From: DATDVL01 sp035290025
GTDB lineage: Archaea > Nanobdellota > Nanobdellia > SCGC-AAA011-G17 > DATDVL01
NCBI GenBank assembly: GCA_035290025.1
Contig: DATDVL010000053.1
Coordinates: 1-12,215, forward strand
Direction of reading: 5' to 3'
DNA: 12,215 nucleotides
How positions within the stretch are numbered: position 1 is the stretch's first letter; each line of letters starts with the position of its first letter. The notes beneath the pieces are model-generated. The model was not told where the DNA came from. It was given only the letters and a program-made list of their open reading frames with translations, and searched no databases. A program made the translations under genes and the position numbers. Positions 7,001-12,215 of this stretch are shown here, one piece after another.

Positions 7001-7039
7001 TTTTTCGTCATTATCATGTGAAAAACTAGTTATAAATAG
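7001..7039 (+). promoter_or_regulatory. Promoter and conserved upstream block of second paralogue gene
   Basis: TATAAATAG at 7031-7039 is centred about 26 bases before ATG 7061. The block from TTTTTCGTC (7001-7009) down to the box is the counterpart of 6262-6300, same length and ungapped. Similarity continues a little further upstream, through a TTTTTAA stretch near 6987-6993 and 6249-6255. Confidence 0.6.
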
Positions 7040-7060
7040 TTCTTATCTTTAGGAAACGAC

Positions 7061-7729
7061 ATGACTGCTAAAACAACTTCTTTGAGACGAAGAAACCAAA
7101 ATCATAATAAAAGTTTACAAAAACTTATCGTACCTTTTGATGAACTAGGCATGGGAATTGAAGGCATTGTCACATCATTTGAAGGAGACTGGCAACCAAC
7201 ACATGTGCATGGAGAATGGAGACTTAAAGCACCCATACCTGTTGTAGGAACTGGTGATCACATAACCTGCCGTATCAAAGTAGAATATCAAAACCCCAAT
7301 ACAACCATAAAACGATTAGCACCCACAACTATCACTTTCGTAGGATGGCCACCTTTCAACAAAGGCACAGGCATACGCGTCTACTTCTTCGCAGCACTAG
7401 CACGAGCAATTATGACCAATGGAGTTGATAAATCTCGCCGAGAAATAGACATTACCCAAGAAGACATGCGCATCCAGGAAAAGTACCGAACAGGAAAGCT
7501 AGACTGGACAAAATACTCTAATAGACCAGAAGAAATGACTCTCAACAATGGGGGAGGAAAAGTTGCCTGGACGAGAGGATTAATACTCCCACAAGCACAA
7601 CCTTATCGCATTGAACTGCTAGGACCCGTAACTGCCGATACACAATTAGCACAACTATCCGCACTTGCTGGTTACAATAATACAGCACACCCCTACTCTA
7701 GATATCTACGGGAAAAAGGGAAGATATAA
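7061..7729 (+). CDS. Unknown protein, paralogue B of an adjacent pair
   Basis: A 222-residue soluble protein of unknown function with a basic N-terminus (about 1-22, several R and K) and no signal peptide. It shares ordered motifs with the preceding gene: GMGIE (30-34), QPT (45-47), GTGDHI (63-68), YQ then TT (76-82), WT (170-171), PYRI (181-184) and HPY (210-212). The middle stretch with TITFVGWPPFNKGTG and a helix AALARAIMTNG (111-121) is not obviously present in the partner, and the partner's mid-protein helix differs. RNA probably starts at or next to the ATG. The gene ends 8 bases before the convergent HD gene, with no hairpin between them. The sharing of promoter and motifs suggests the two products act in one process or as alternatives; that is inference. 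Confidence 0.8.
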   Translation: MTAKTTSLRRRNQNHNKSLQKLIVPFDELGMGIEGIVTSFEGDWQPTHVHGEWRLKAPIPVVGTGDHITCRIKVEYQNPNTTIKRLAPTTITFVGWPPFNKGTGIRVYFFAALARAIMTNGVDKSRREIDITQEDMRIQEKYRTGKLDWTKYSNRPEEMTLNNGGGKVAWTRGLILPQAQPYRIELLGPVTADTQLAQLSALAGYNNTAHPYSRYLREKGKI

Positions 7730-7737
7730 TTAGAAAC

Positions 7738-8403
7738 TTACGCTAACTCACCACGCAACTGATCTAAAAATTGATGCATAAAACCAACACGCTCCTCAGC
7801 TAATGCCCTACCCGTAACAGTATGCATCTTCTCTGGCGTTTTCAAAAAACGAGAATAAAACAAATCCAACTGCGCACCCTTACCACCAGGCTGACGATCA
7901 TCACAAAAAGGATCATCCAAACAATACAACGGCTTACCCATATACCCCGACAACGAAGCAACACGCAAAACACCAATAGCACCCAACGCTTCCAAACGAT
8001 CAGCATCTTGCACAATAGCAGACTCCAAAGAAGAAGGCTGCAAACCACGCGTATAGGAATGCTCACGAACAGCCTGCACTACCAAAGGAATCTTTGCCGA
8101 AGGAAAATCAAAAAAATCACGAAGCACGACACCCACAACAGCAGCAGACTCATCAGCAGCCAAGCGAGAACGAGGATCGTCTTTACGATAGGTCACTGCA
8201 TCATGCATCAAACCAGCAGGACCAACAACTTCAGGATCACCACCTTCAAAAAAAGCAATGCGCAACGCATTCTTCTCTACCTGCAGGCCATGCAAGAAAT
8301 CATGCGCCGGATCCTGTTTATGGTGCTTAGCCTCAGCAACCACAACAAGACTCGCATGATACTTAGCATAATGTTCAAACAATGCATTTACTGACTTACT
8401 CAT
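7738..8403 (-). CDS. HD-domain phosphohydrolase (YedJ-like)
   Basis: A 221-residue metal-dependent hydrolase of the HD superfamily, whose members remove phosphate from nucleotides and related compounds. The motif series is complete: DPAHDFLH (31-38), GLMHDAV (64-70, the HD doublet H67-D68), REHSY (113-117) and VQDADRLEALGAIGVLR (131-147), the last being typical of the YedJ-like group. Substrate is unknown. I use ATG 8403 (MSKSVNALFEHY) instead of the upstream in-frame ATG at 8448, because the extension lies wholly inside the preceding gene. From 8403 the reading overlaps that gene's stop by 8 bases (ATGAGTAA), a usual sign of translational coupling. It is the second gene of a two-gene operon and ends facing the paralogue B gene. 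Confidence 0.88.
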   Translation of the reverse strand: MSKSVNALFEHYAKYHASLVVVAEAKHHKQDPAHDFLHGLQVEKNALRIAFFEGGDPEVVGPAGLMHDAVTYRKDDPRSRLAADESAAVVGVVLRDFFDFPSAKIPLVVQAVREHSYTRGLQPSSLESAIVQDADRLEALGAIGVLRVASLSGYMGKPLYCLDDPFCDDRQPGGKGAQLDLFYSRFLKTPEKMHTVTGRALAEERVGFMHQFLDQLRGELA

Positions 8404-8899
8404 CAGTATCAGCACCATTTCCCACAAGTACACTTCGCTCATCAGCACGTTGTCGAGATAACTTCCTGCTTACTTCCATAAGTTCCTGATACAAGCTCTC
8501 AGCACGCGCTTCACTAAAACCAAGATTGCGCATGACACCCATGTAGTCATCACTCGTCAAACGTCGACCATCATTGACACCAAAATACAAATGTCTTTCA
8601 CGATCCTTGCGCTTTTCCTGAATAATCCCTTCCAAAATTTTCCCATAGTTAGGATACTTTTTTCCAAACTCGTTAACACCTTCACGCATACCACGAGCTT
8701 TCTCAACATCTTCATCAACAACACGTGCATACACACGCTCACCCTTAAATGACCCATCATACGCTGCAAGATCTATTGCTTGCGCAAGCTTCGGCTTTGC
8801 ACGCTTCAACTTCCCTGACATGCTTGATATTGGTACATCAATCCTATCCGTGGCGATTAACTCAATAACCTGCCGTTCCAAACTTTCTGTGTTTGCCAT
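8396..8899 (-). CDS. Unknown charged helical protein, first gene of HD operon
   Basis: A 167-residue protein rich in K, R, E and D, mostly helical in appearance, with no membrane segment or signal peptide. I do not recognise a family. Features are VIELIATDRIDVPISSMSGKLKRAKPKLAQAIDLA (11-45), a charged KRKDRERHLYFGVNDGRRLTSDDY segment (96-119) and MRNLGFSEARAESLYQELMEVSRKLSR (123-149), which could be a small helical or EF-hand-like bundle, though no calcium loop is evident. The start is ATG 8899 and not the in-frame ATG 8965: GGAGG (8908-8912) sits 8 bases upstream, and the extra N-terminus would run through the promoter. It overlaps the HD phosphohydrolase start by 8 bases, so the two are probably made together. 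It is divergent from the TrmB-like gene. Confidence 0.78.
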   Translation of the reverse strand: MANTESLERQVIELIATDRIDVPISSMSGKLKRAKPKLAQAIDLAAYDGSFKGERVYARVVDEDVEKARGMREGVNEFGKKYPNYGKILEGIIQEKRKDRERHLYFGVNDGRRLTSDDYMGVMRNLGFSEARAESLYQELMEVSRKLSRQRADERSVLVGNGADTDE

Positions 8900-8907
8900 T
8901 GTATGTT

Positions 8908-8953
8908 CCTCCAACTGTTTTACTAGAGCAACACAAAAATAAGATATAATTTT
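8908..8953 (-). promoter_or_regulatory. TATA box and Shine-Dalgarno of the HD operon
   Basis: AAATTATAT on the minus strand (8944-8952) predicts an RNA start near 8921 and a leader of about 22 bases carrying GGAGG at 8908-8912. This is one of only two clear Shine-Dalgarno leaders in the window, and it decides the start codon at 8899. Confidence 0.55.
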
Positions 8954-8986
8954 GTGCGGGTACATTAATCACCACAATAATTATAT
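8944..8986. promoter_or_regulatory. Dyad spanning the divergent promoters of the HD operon and TrmB-like gene
   Basis: ATATAATTTTGTG (8944-8956) and CACAATAATTATAT (8973-8986) are inverted copies apart from one extra base, separated by 16 bases. Each arm contains one of the two TATA boxes: minus-strand box at 8944-8952, plus-strand box at 8979-8988, centred about 26 bases before ATG 9010. A protein bound here could control both directions. Autoregulation by the TrmB-like product is the natural guess; part of the symmetry comes simply from two facing TATA boxes. Confidence 0.45.
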
Positions 8987-9009
8987 ACTCAACCTCCACA
9001 ACAATAAGC

Positions 9010-9714
9010 ATGGACTTACGAGCAACACTAGAACAATTCGGCTTAACAAAACTAGAAACACAAATCTACCTCACACTCTTAGACATCGGACCAGCACTCG
9101 CAGGAACCATCAGCAGACGATCAGGAATCCATAGAAGAAACGTCTACGACGCAGCAGAACGACTCATCAGAAAAGGACTCGTAGGCTACATACAACAAAA
9201 CAACAGAAGGCACTACGCAGCAACCAACCCCGAACAACTCTTAACAATCATCAATGAACAAGCAGCAGCCATCAACCATGTACTGCCAAAACTCCAAGAA
9301 AAATACAATCAAACACACCAAACACAAGAAACACTCTTCTACAAAGGGAAAAAAGCACTCAAAAACGTCTTCGAAGACCAGCTCAACCACGGAAAAGAAA
9401 TACTCGTCCTAGGAGCATCAACCCACGCAAAAGAACAACTACAATACTACCTCCACTGGTACACAAAAAACCGTGTGAAACAAAGAAAAAAACTACGACT
9501 CATCTACCACCAACATATGAAAGAAAAAATACCCTACGCAGAAACACGCTACCTACCACTACCAGCAACCAACATAGCAACCAACATCTACGGAGACAAA
9601 GTAGCCATCATCAACTGGCAAGAAAAACCATTCGTCATACTCATCCACAACAAAGACATTGCAGACAATTACAAAGCATACTTTGAACAACTATGGAAAA
9701 CAGCAAAAAAATAA
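9010..9714 (+). CDS. TrmB-like transcriptional regulator
   Basis: A 234-residue DNA-binding regulator. Residues 1-75 form a winged helix of TrmB type: LEQFGLTKLETQIYLTLLDIGPALAGTISRRSGIHRRNVYDAAERLIRKGLVGYI, then a wing NNRRHYAATNPEQLL. Residues 78-103 look like a coiled coil for dimerisation, and YKGKKALKNVFEDQL (111-125) begins the C-terminal domain seen in short TrmB proteins. In sugar-responsive TrmB members a larger effector domain follows; at 234 residues this lacks it, so the signal is unknown. The start at 9010 fits the TATA box about 26 bases upstream, with no Shine-Dalgarno. Codons end overwhelmingly in A or C. Neighbours suggest it controls the divergent HD operon, itself, or the operon starting at 9805. 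Confidence 0.9.
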   Translation: MDLRATLEQFGLTKLETQIYLTLLDIGPALAGTISRRSGIHRRNVYDAAERLIRKGLVGYIQQNNRRHYAATNPEQLLTIINEQAAAINHVLPKLQEKYNQTHQTQETLFYKGKKALKNVFEDQLNHGKEILVLGASTHAKEQLQYYLHWYTKNRVKQRKKLRLIYHQHMKEKIPYAETRYLPLPATNIATNIYGDKVAIINWQEKPFVILIHNKDIADNYKAYFEQLWKTAKK

Positions 9715-9747
9715 GGCATTCTTAAAGCAATTGACCAATGTCAGTAA

Positions 9748-9774
9748 AAGTACTAGAATAGCTAAATAGTACTT
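9748..9774. repeat. Inverted repeat upstream of the lipoprotein operon (candidate operator)
   Basis: AAGTACTA (9748-9755) and TAGTACTT (9767-9774) are perfect inverted 8-base arms with an 11-base spacer. Each contains the palindrome AGTACT, the two copies lying 19 bases apart, about two helical turns. A weak TATA-like GCTAAATAG (9761-9769) lies within it. Alternatives are a terminator stem of the TrmB-like gene; no T-run follows, so an operator is preferred. Confidence 0.5.
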
Positions 9775-9804
9775 CTGAACCATAAAAGGGGTTAGGAAAG
9801 AAAG

Positions 9805-10272
9805 ATGACAACAACTAAACCCACAAGAAAGATACTATTACCACATCTAGAAATTGAAGTACTTATAGGAGAAGGAGTCAGACCTGCAAGCCCACTCACA
9901 CCAGAAGCAGAACAACGACTACTAACAATCTTTGAAGAACCATTACACAGTATTTTTTATCGAGAAGGTAGAAGAGATAAAAGTTCCTGGAAAGAAGCAA
10001 GCAGAACAAGAAAAAACGATGGTGGGTTACAACTTGTCGTATGCGAACTCAACCATTATGAAGGTACAGCATACAACGTCACCTTACGACCTGTAAGCAG
10101 ATTACTAGAAGTTGTTCAAATAATACCAACACCTGGCATGACACTTATACATGCAAGTCCAACATCCATGAGTTATAGCATAGAAAGAATACCTATAGAT
10201 GGAAGAACTTATGTTGAGCAAGTTACTTATCCTTGCGAATCATGTGGATTCACCTTGGAGTTTGAACCATGA
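9805..10272 (+). CDS. Unknown small protein co-translated with a lipoprotein
   Basis: A 155-residue protein with no signal peptide or membrane segment and no family I recognise. It appears beta-rich in the second half (LQLVVCELNHYEGTAYNVTLRPV, 85-107; LLEVVQIIPTPGMTLIHA, 110-127) and ends in PCESCGFTLEFEP with a single CxxC pair (148-151). One pair is too few for a lone zinc finger, so it may be a redox pair or form a site between subunits. Its stop overlaps the start of the lipoprotein gene by ATGA, which makes joint expression very likely. The start at 9805 has a purine-rich AGGAAAGAAAG just upstream, only partly like a Shine-Dalgarno. A dyad (9748-9774) overlaps the likely promoter. Confidence 0.75.
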   Translation: MTTTKPTRKILLPHLEIEVLIGEGVRPASPLTPEAEQRLLTIFEEPLHSIFYREGRRDKSSWKEASRTRKNDGGLQLVVCELNHYEGTAYNVTLRPVSRLLEVVQIIPTPGMTLIHASPTSMSYSIERIPIDGRTYVEQVTYPCESCGFTLEFEP

Positions 10273-11363
10273 GACTACAAAAAATCCTACAAACTAGTAT
10301 ACTTAGCCTTGGACTAGCAATCACTGGATGCGAACAAGAACATTCTCCCACCCAAGGAATACAACCAGGAACATTACCTGCGCCACAACAGGAAACAGAG
10401 CAACAAAAAAAACCATTAAGTTATGAAGAAAGCCGACAAGCAGCAGGAATAAAAGAAGATACTATAGAATATGACTTAGAATTTTTTGAGCGGCATAACC
10501 TACCAGAAGAAGTTGCAGTAGCATATGAAACTCACTTCCAAGGCATAGGAATACATGACTTACACAAAGCAGGGATAGACGCAAAAACAGCTAATGCCTA
10601 CGATGATCGCTACAATGCTGATGACATACTCTTTTTCCAAAAGGGAGAAAAACTAGATGACGAAGCTAAAAAATTAACAAACCTTGACAATCTTAATACT
10701 TACAGCACACGATTTGACGGATATAGTATCCGATCACTAATTAGAGCACATATCTCTTCACACGTAGCAAATGCTTATGACAACCAATTAGGCATCAACG
10801 AAATTATAGAACTTCATGAAGCTGGAATAACGCCTGTAGTAGCAAATTCCTATGACCGCAAAATACGAAATGGATACGGGTGGCATAGCAAAGGAATTAT
10901 TGCACTAGTACAAGGAGGCGTTACACCAGAAGTTGCTAGCAAGTACAAAGGCTACTTTGATAATTCAGAAACAATTATACGCGCAGCAATAGTACATTTT
11001 GATCCAGGAAGCATTCACAGCTACCAAACAAGAATATTTGGAAAAGAAACAGCACAATGGGCTCTACCCCTCTACGAAAAAGGAATCACACCAGGAGAAG
11101 CTAACGCTCTAGATACAGGAATATTTATGGATAATAACGTTCGAGAATGGGAAGTAAACAGTCAACGCTTCCAACAGATGGTAGCACTGCACGAAAAAGG
11201 GATCACACCAGCAACCGTCAATCGCTACGCTCAACTCAACAAACTCTATCAGGCACGCATCGATCCTTATGATGTCATAGCATTCGAAAAAATGAAGATA
11301 CCTTTTGACGAACTAGAACAACGTGTAAGAAATGCTATGATTGACGAAAGAATAACACGCTAA
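10269..11363 (+). CDS. Repeat-containing lipoprotein of unknown function
   Basis: A 364-residue exported protein. Residues 1-20 are a signal peptide with a lipobox, LAITGC, so C21 would be lipid-anchored; residues 22-50 are a Q/P/T-rich linker. From about 76 to 345 there are roughly nine units of 25-40 residues with the core G-I-T/D-P-x-x-A-N-x-Y-D followed by a helix ending LHxAG: for example AGIDAKTANAYDDRYNADDILFF (101-123), HVANAYDNQLGINEIIELHEAG (165-186), GITPVVANSYDRKI (186-199), GVTPEVASKYKGYF (217-230), GITPGEANALD (272-282) and GITPATVNRYAQL (311-323). This looks like an alpha-helical repeat scaffold for binding proteins outside the membrane. I have no family name for it. It overlaps the upstream gene by 4 bases and its stop overlaps the convergent regulator's stop. 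Confidence 0.85.
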   Translation: MRLQKILQTSILSLGLAITGCEQEHSPTQGIQPGTLPAPQQETEQQKKPLSYEESRQAAGIKEDTIEYDLEFFERHNLPEEVAVAYETHFQGIGIHDLHKAGIDAKTANAYDDRYNADDILFFQKGEKLDDEAKKLTNLDNLNTYSTRFDGYSIRSLIRAHISSHVANAYDNQLGINEIIELHEAGITPVVANSYDRKIRNGYGWHSKGIIALVQGGVTPEVASKYKGYFDNSETIIRAAIVHFDPGSIHSYQTRIFGKETAQWALPLYEKGITPGEANALDTGIFMDNNVREWEVNSQRFQQMVALHEKGITPATVNRYAQLNKLYQARIDPYDVIAFEKMKIPFDELEQRVRNAMIDERITR

Positions 11364-12031
11364 TGCTTTTTTAACTGATCTTCAATAGCACGAGGAATAA
11401 ACTTAGCCTCTGCCTGACGCAAACGCTCCTGGAACGTACGACGCTTCAAGCCTAACTGCTTTGCCAACATATCCAAAGACTTCTTACGAGGCCAATCATA
11501 ATAATTATTATTAAACGCATGCAATAACGCATCCTGCTGCTTACCTGTCAAATGAGCAAAAACATCACCCTCATCAAAATCAGCAATACGAAAAACCTTC
11601 ACCTCACCCAACTGTTCAAGGTTACGTAACAACTTTGTCGTCTGCCCAGGATTCTCCGTAGCAACGGTATGAATCTCCAACTCCTTCTCCTGAACAATAG
11701 GACCCATAGGCATAGCCTTTGACCGCAATACCTGATCATACGAACTTGACGTGGACAAAAATTGAATAAAAACATACGCACGATTATCCTTACGATAATG
11801 CACCTTTACCTGCTTCAACGAAGGAAGAGATTTCACATACGACAAATACCTATCCAGCTCTCGGACAGAATCAGCAGTAATTCTGAAAAAAGAATCCACC
11901 AAAACACCCTTCCGAGAACGATCAACAATCTTCACCGCACCCATCTCCGACATGGAAATAGTAGGATAATCCTTCGTACTAAACGAACCCCAACAGTCAT
12001 GATGATACACACCAACCTTCAACGATTTCAT
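11360..12031 (-). CDS. HTH-10 (bacterioopsin-activator-type) transcriptional regulator
   Basis: A 223-residue archaeal regulator. Residues about 161-212, LTGKQQDALLHAFNNNYYDWPRKKSLDMLAKQLGLKRRTFQERLRQAEAKFI, match the Bat-type HTH-10 domain: the YYDxPRKxSL and LAxxLGLxxxTxxExLRxAEAK pattern is typical. The N-terminal part begins VGVYHHDCWGSFSTKD; an H-x-CW motif near the start is common in this group and may form a sensor or metal site. The middle (55-155) is mixed alpha/beta with no motif I can name. A TATA box about 27 bases before ATG 12031 makes the mRNA leaderless. Its TAG stop (11360-11362) overlaps the TAA of the convergent lipoprotein gene (11361-11363). Confidence 0.88.
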   Translation of the reverse strand: MKSLKVGVYHHDCWGSFSTKDYPTISMSEMGAVKIVDRSRKGVLVDSFFRITADSVRELDRYLSYVKSLPSLKQVKVHYRKDNRAYVFIQFLSTSSSYDQVLRSKAMPMGPIVQEKELEIHTVATENPGQTTKLLRNLEQLGEVKVFRIADFDEGDVFAHLTGKQQDALLHAFNNNYYDWPRKKSLDMLAKQLGLKRRTFQERLRQAEAKFIPRAIEDQLKKH

Positions 12032-12052
12032 GTATTACCTTACGCAACGAAG

Positions 12053-12062
12053 CTTTTTAAAG
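12053..12062. promoter_or_regulatory. Near-symmetric TATA box, possibly bidirectional
   Basis: CTTTTTAAAG on the plus strand is almost palindromic. On the minus strand it is centred about 27 bases before ATG 12031 of the HTH-10 gene. On the plus strand it could start an RNA near 12084, just before the strong hairpin at 12090-12113. Confidence 0.5.
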
Positions 12063-12089
12063 ATTATGCACATGACGGCGCTGTTGAAA

Positions 12090-12113
12090 ATCTCTGGTTG
12101 TATAACCAGAGAT
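12090..12113. repeat. Perfect 10-bp inverted repeat with 4-base centre
   Basis: ATCTCTGGTT (12090-12099) and AACCAGAGAT (12104-12113) are exact reverse complements around GTAT. It may be an operator for the HTH-10 gene (about 30 bases upstream of its TATA box) or, if transcription runs rightward, a hairpin at the 5' end of an RNA. Confidence 0.7.
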
Positions 12114-12215
12114 AGGTTATGTAGGGTAGCTCTGCAATAAGCATCTGCTCTTTGTGTAGTGAACAGTCGAGAGTTCATGCTGGATCCGTATTTTTGTTTG
12201 TTTGATCCGAATGTT
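12114..12215. other. Unassigned right-edge region with changed base composition
   Basis: Here the plus strand turns G/T-rich, against the A/C-rich rest of the window. No complete gene is visible. A plus-strand frame is open from 12141 to the edge; from ATG 12177 it reads MLDPYFCLFDPNV and could be the start of a protein gene. No Shine-Dalgarno supports it. A small stem TGAAC/GTTCA (12160-12164, 12173-12177) leaves a non-coding RNA possible. I cannot choose between these. Confidence 0.3.

Noticed and set aside
8404..8448. Longer N-terminus for the HD phosphohydrolase from ATG 8448
   Set aside because: The added 15 residues lie wholly inside the upstream gene and have no ribosome site; ATG 8403 gives the usual 8-base ATGAGTAA overlap.
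8900..8965. Longer N-terminus for the first gene of the HD operon from ATG 8965
   Set aside because: It would begin upstream of the TATA box and include the GGAGG sequence, which fits initiation at 8899.
12090..12113. Hairpin considered as a tRNA anticodon arm
   Set aside because: The stem is 10 bp with a 4-base loop, unlike a 5-bp stem with a 7-base loop, and no acceptor or T arm is found.
12197..12208. GTTTGATCC, resembling the beginning of 16S rRNA
   Set aside because: The bases after it (GAATGTT) do not match the conserved continuation of small-subunit rRNA, and no further rRNA sequence is available before the edge.

Overview
The window reads as archaeal chromosome, most likely from a small-genome DPANN-type lineage; that lineage guess is inference. 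Direct signs are a TATA-binding protein gene at the left edge, a bacterioopsin-activator-type HTH regulator, a TrmB-like regulator, a stand-alone TRAM-domain protein, and AT-rich TATA boxes centred about 25-33 bases upstream of most start codons, as expected for leaderless archaeal transcripts. There is no sign of a virus, plasmid, insertion sequence, CRISPR array, tRNA or rRNA.

Layout. Positions 1-5090 are four genes on the minus strand: TBP (cut by the window edge), a nucleotidyltransferase-fold protein, isoleucyl-tRNA synthetase of 950 residues, and an NfsB-like nitroreductase. From 5195 the strand switches: an AlaE-like membrane protein, a TRAM-domain RNA-binding protein with a long leader and Shine-Dalgarno, and two unknown proteins (6324-6983 and 7061-7729) that look like divergent paralogues driven by near-identical promoter regions. 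Positions 7738-8899 hold a minus-strand two-gene operon, an unknown helical protein followed by an HD phosphohydrolase. It is divergent from a TrmB-like regulator (9010-9714), and a dyad spans the shared promoter region. Next comes a plus-strand two-gene operon: a small unknown protein and a lipoprotein built from about nine helical repeats. Last is a minus-strand HTH-10 regulator whose stop codon overlaps that of the lipoprotein gene. The final 184 bases hold a perfect 24-base dyad and a change in base composition.

How the genes fit together. The left half is information processing and metabolism (TBP, ileS, nitroreductase). The right half is accessory: two regulators, two unknown paralogues, an HD hydrolase pair and an envelope lipoprotein pair. 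Dyads upstream of the TrmB gene, the lipoprotein operon and the HTH-10 gene are candidate operators, but nothing in the sequence proves which protein binds where.

A window-wide property is that the plus strand is rich in A and C whichever strand is coding. Plus-strand genes favour A/C-ending codons and minus-strand genes G/T-ending ones, which suggests replication-linked strand bias. The least described material is the paralogue pair with duplicated promoters and the repeat lipoprotein with its co-translated partner.
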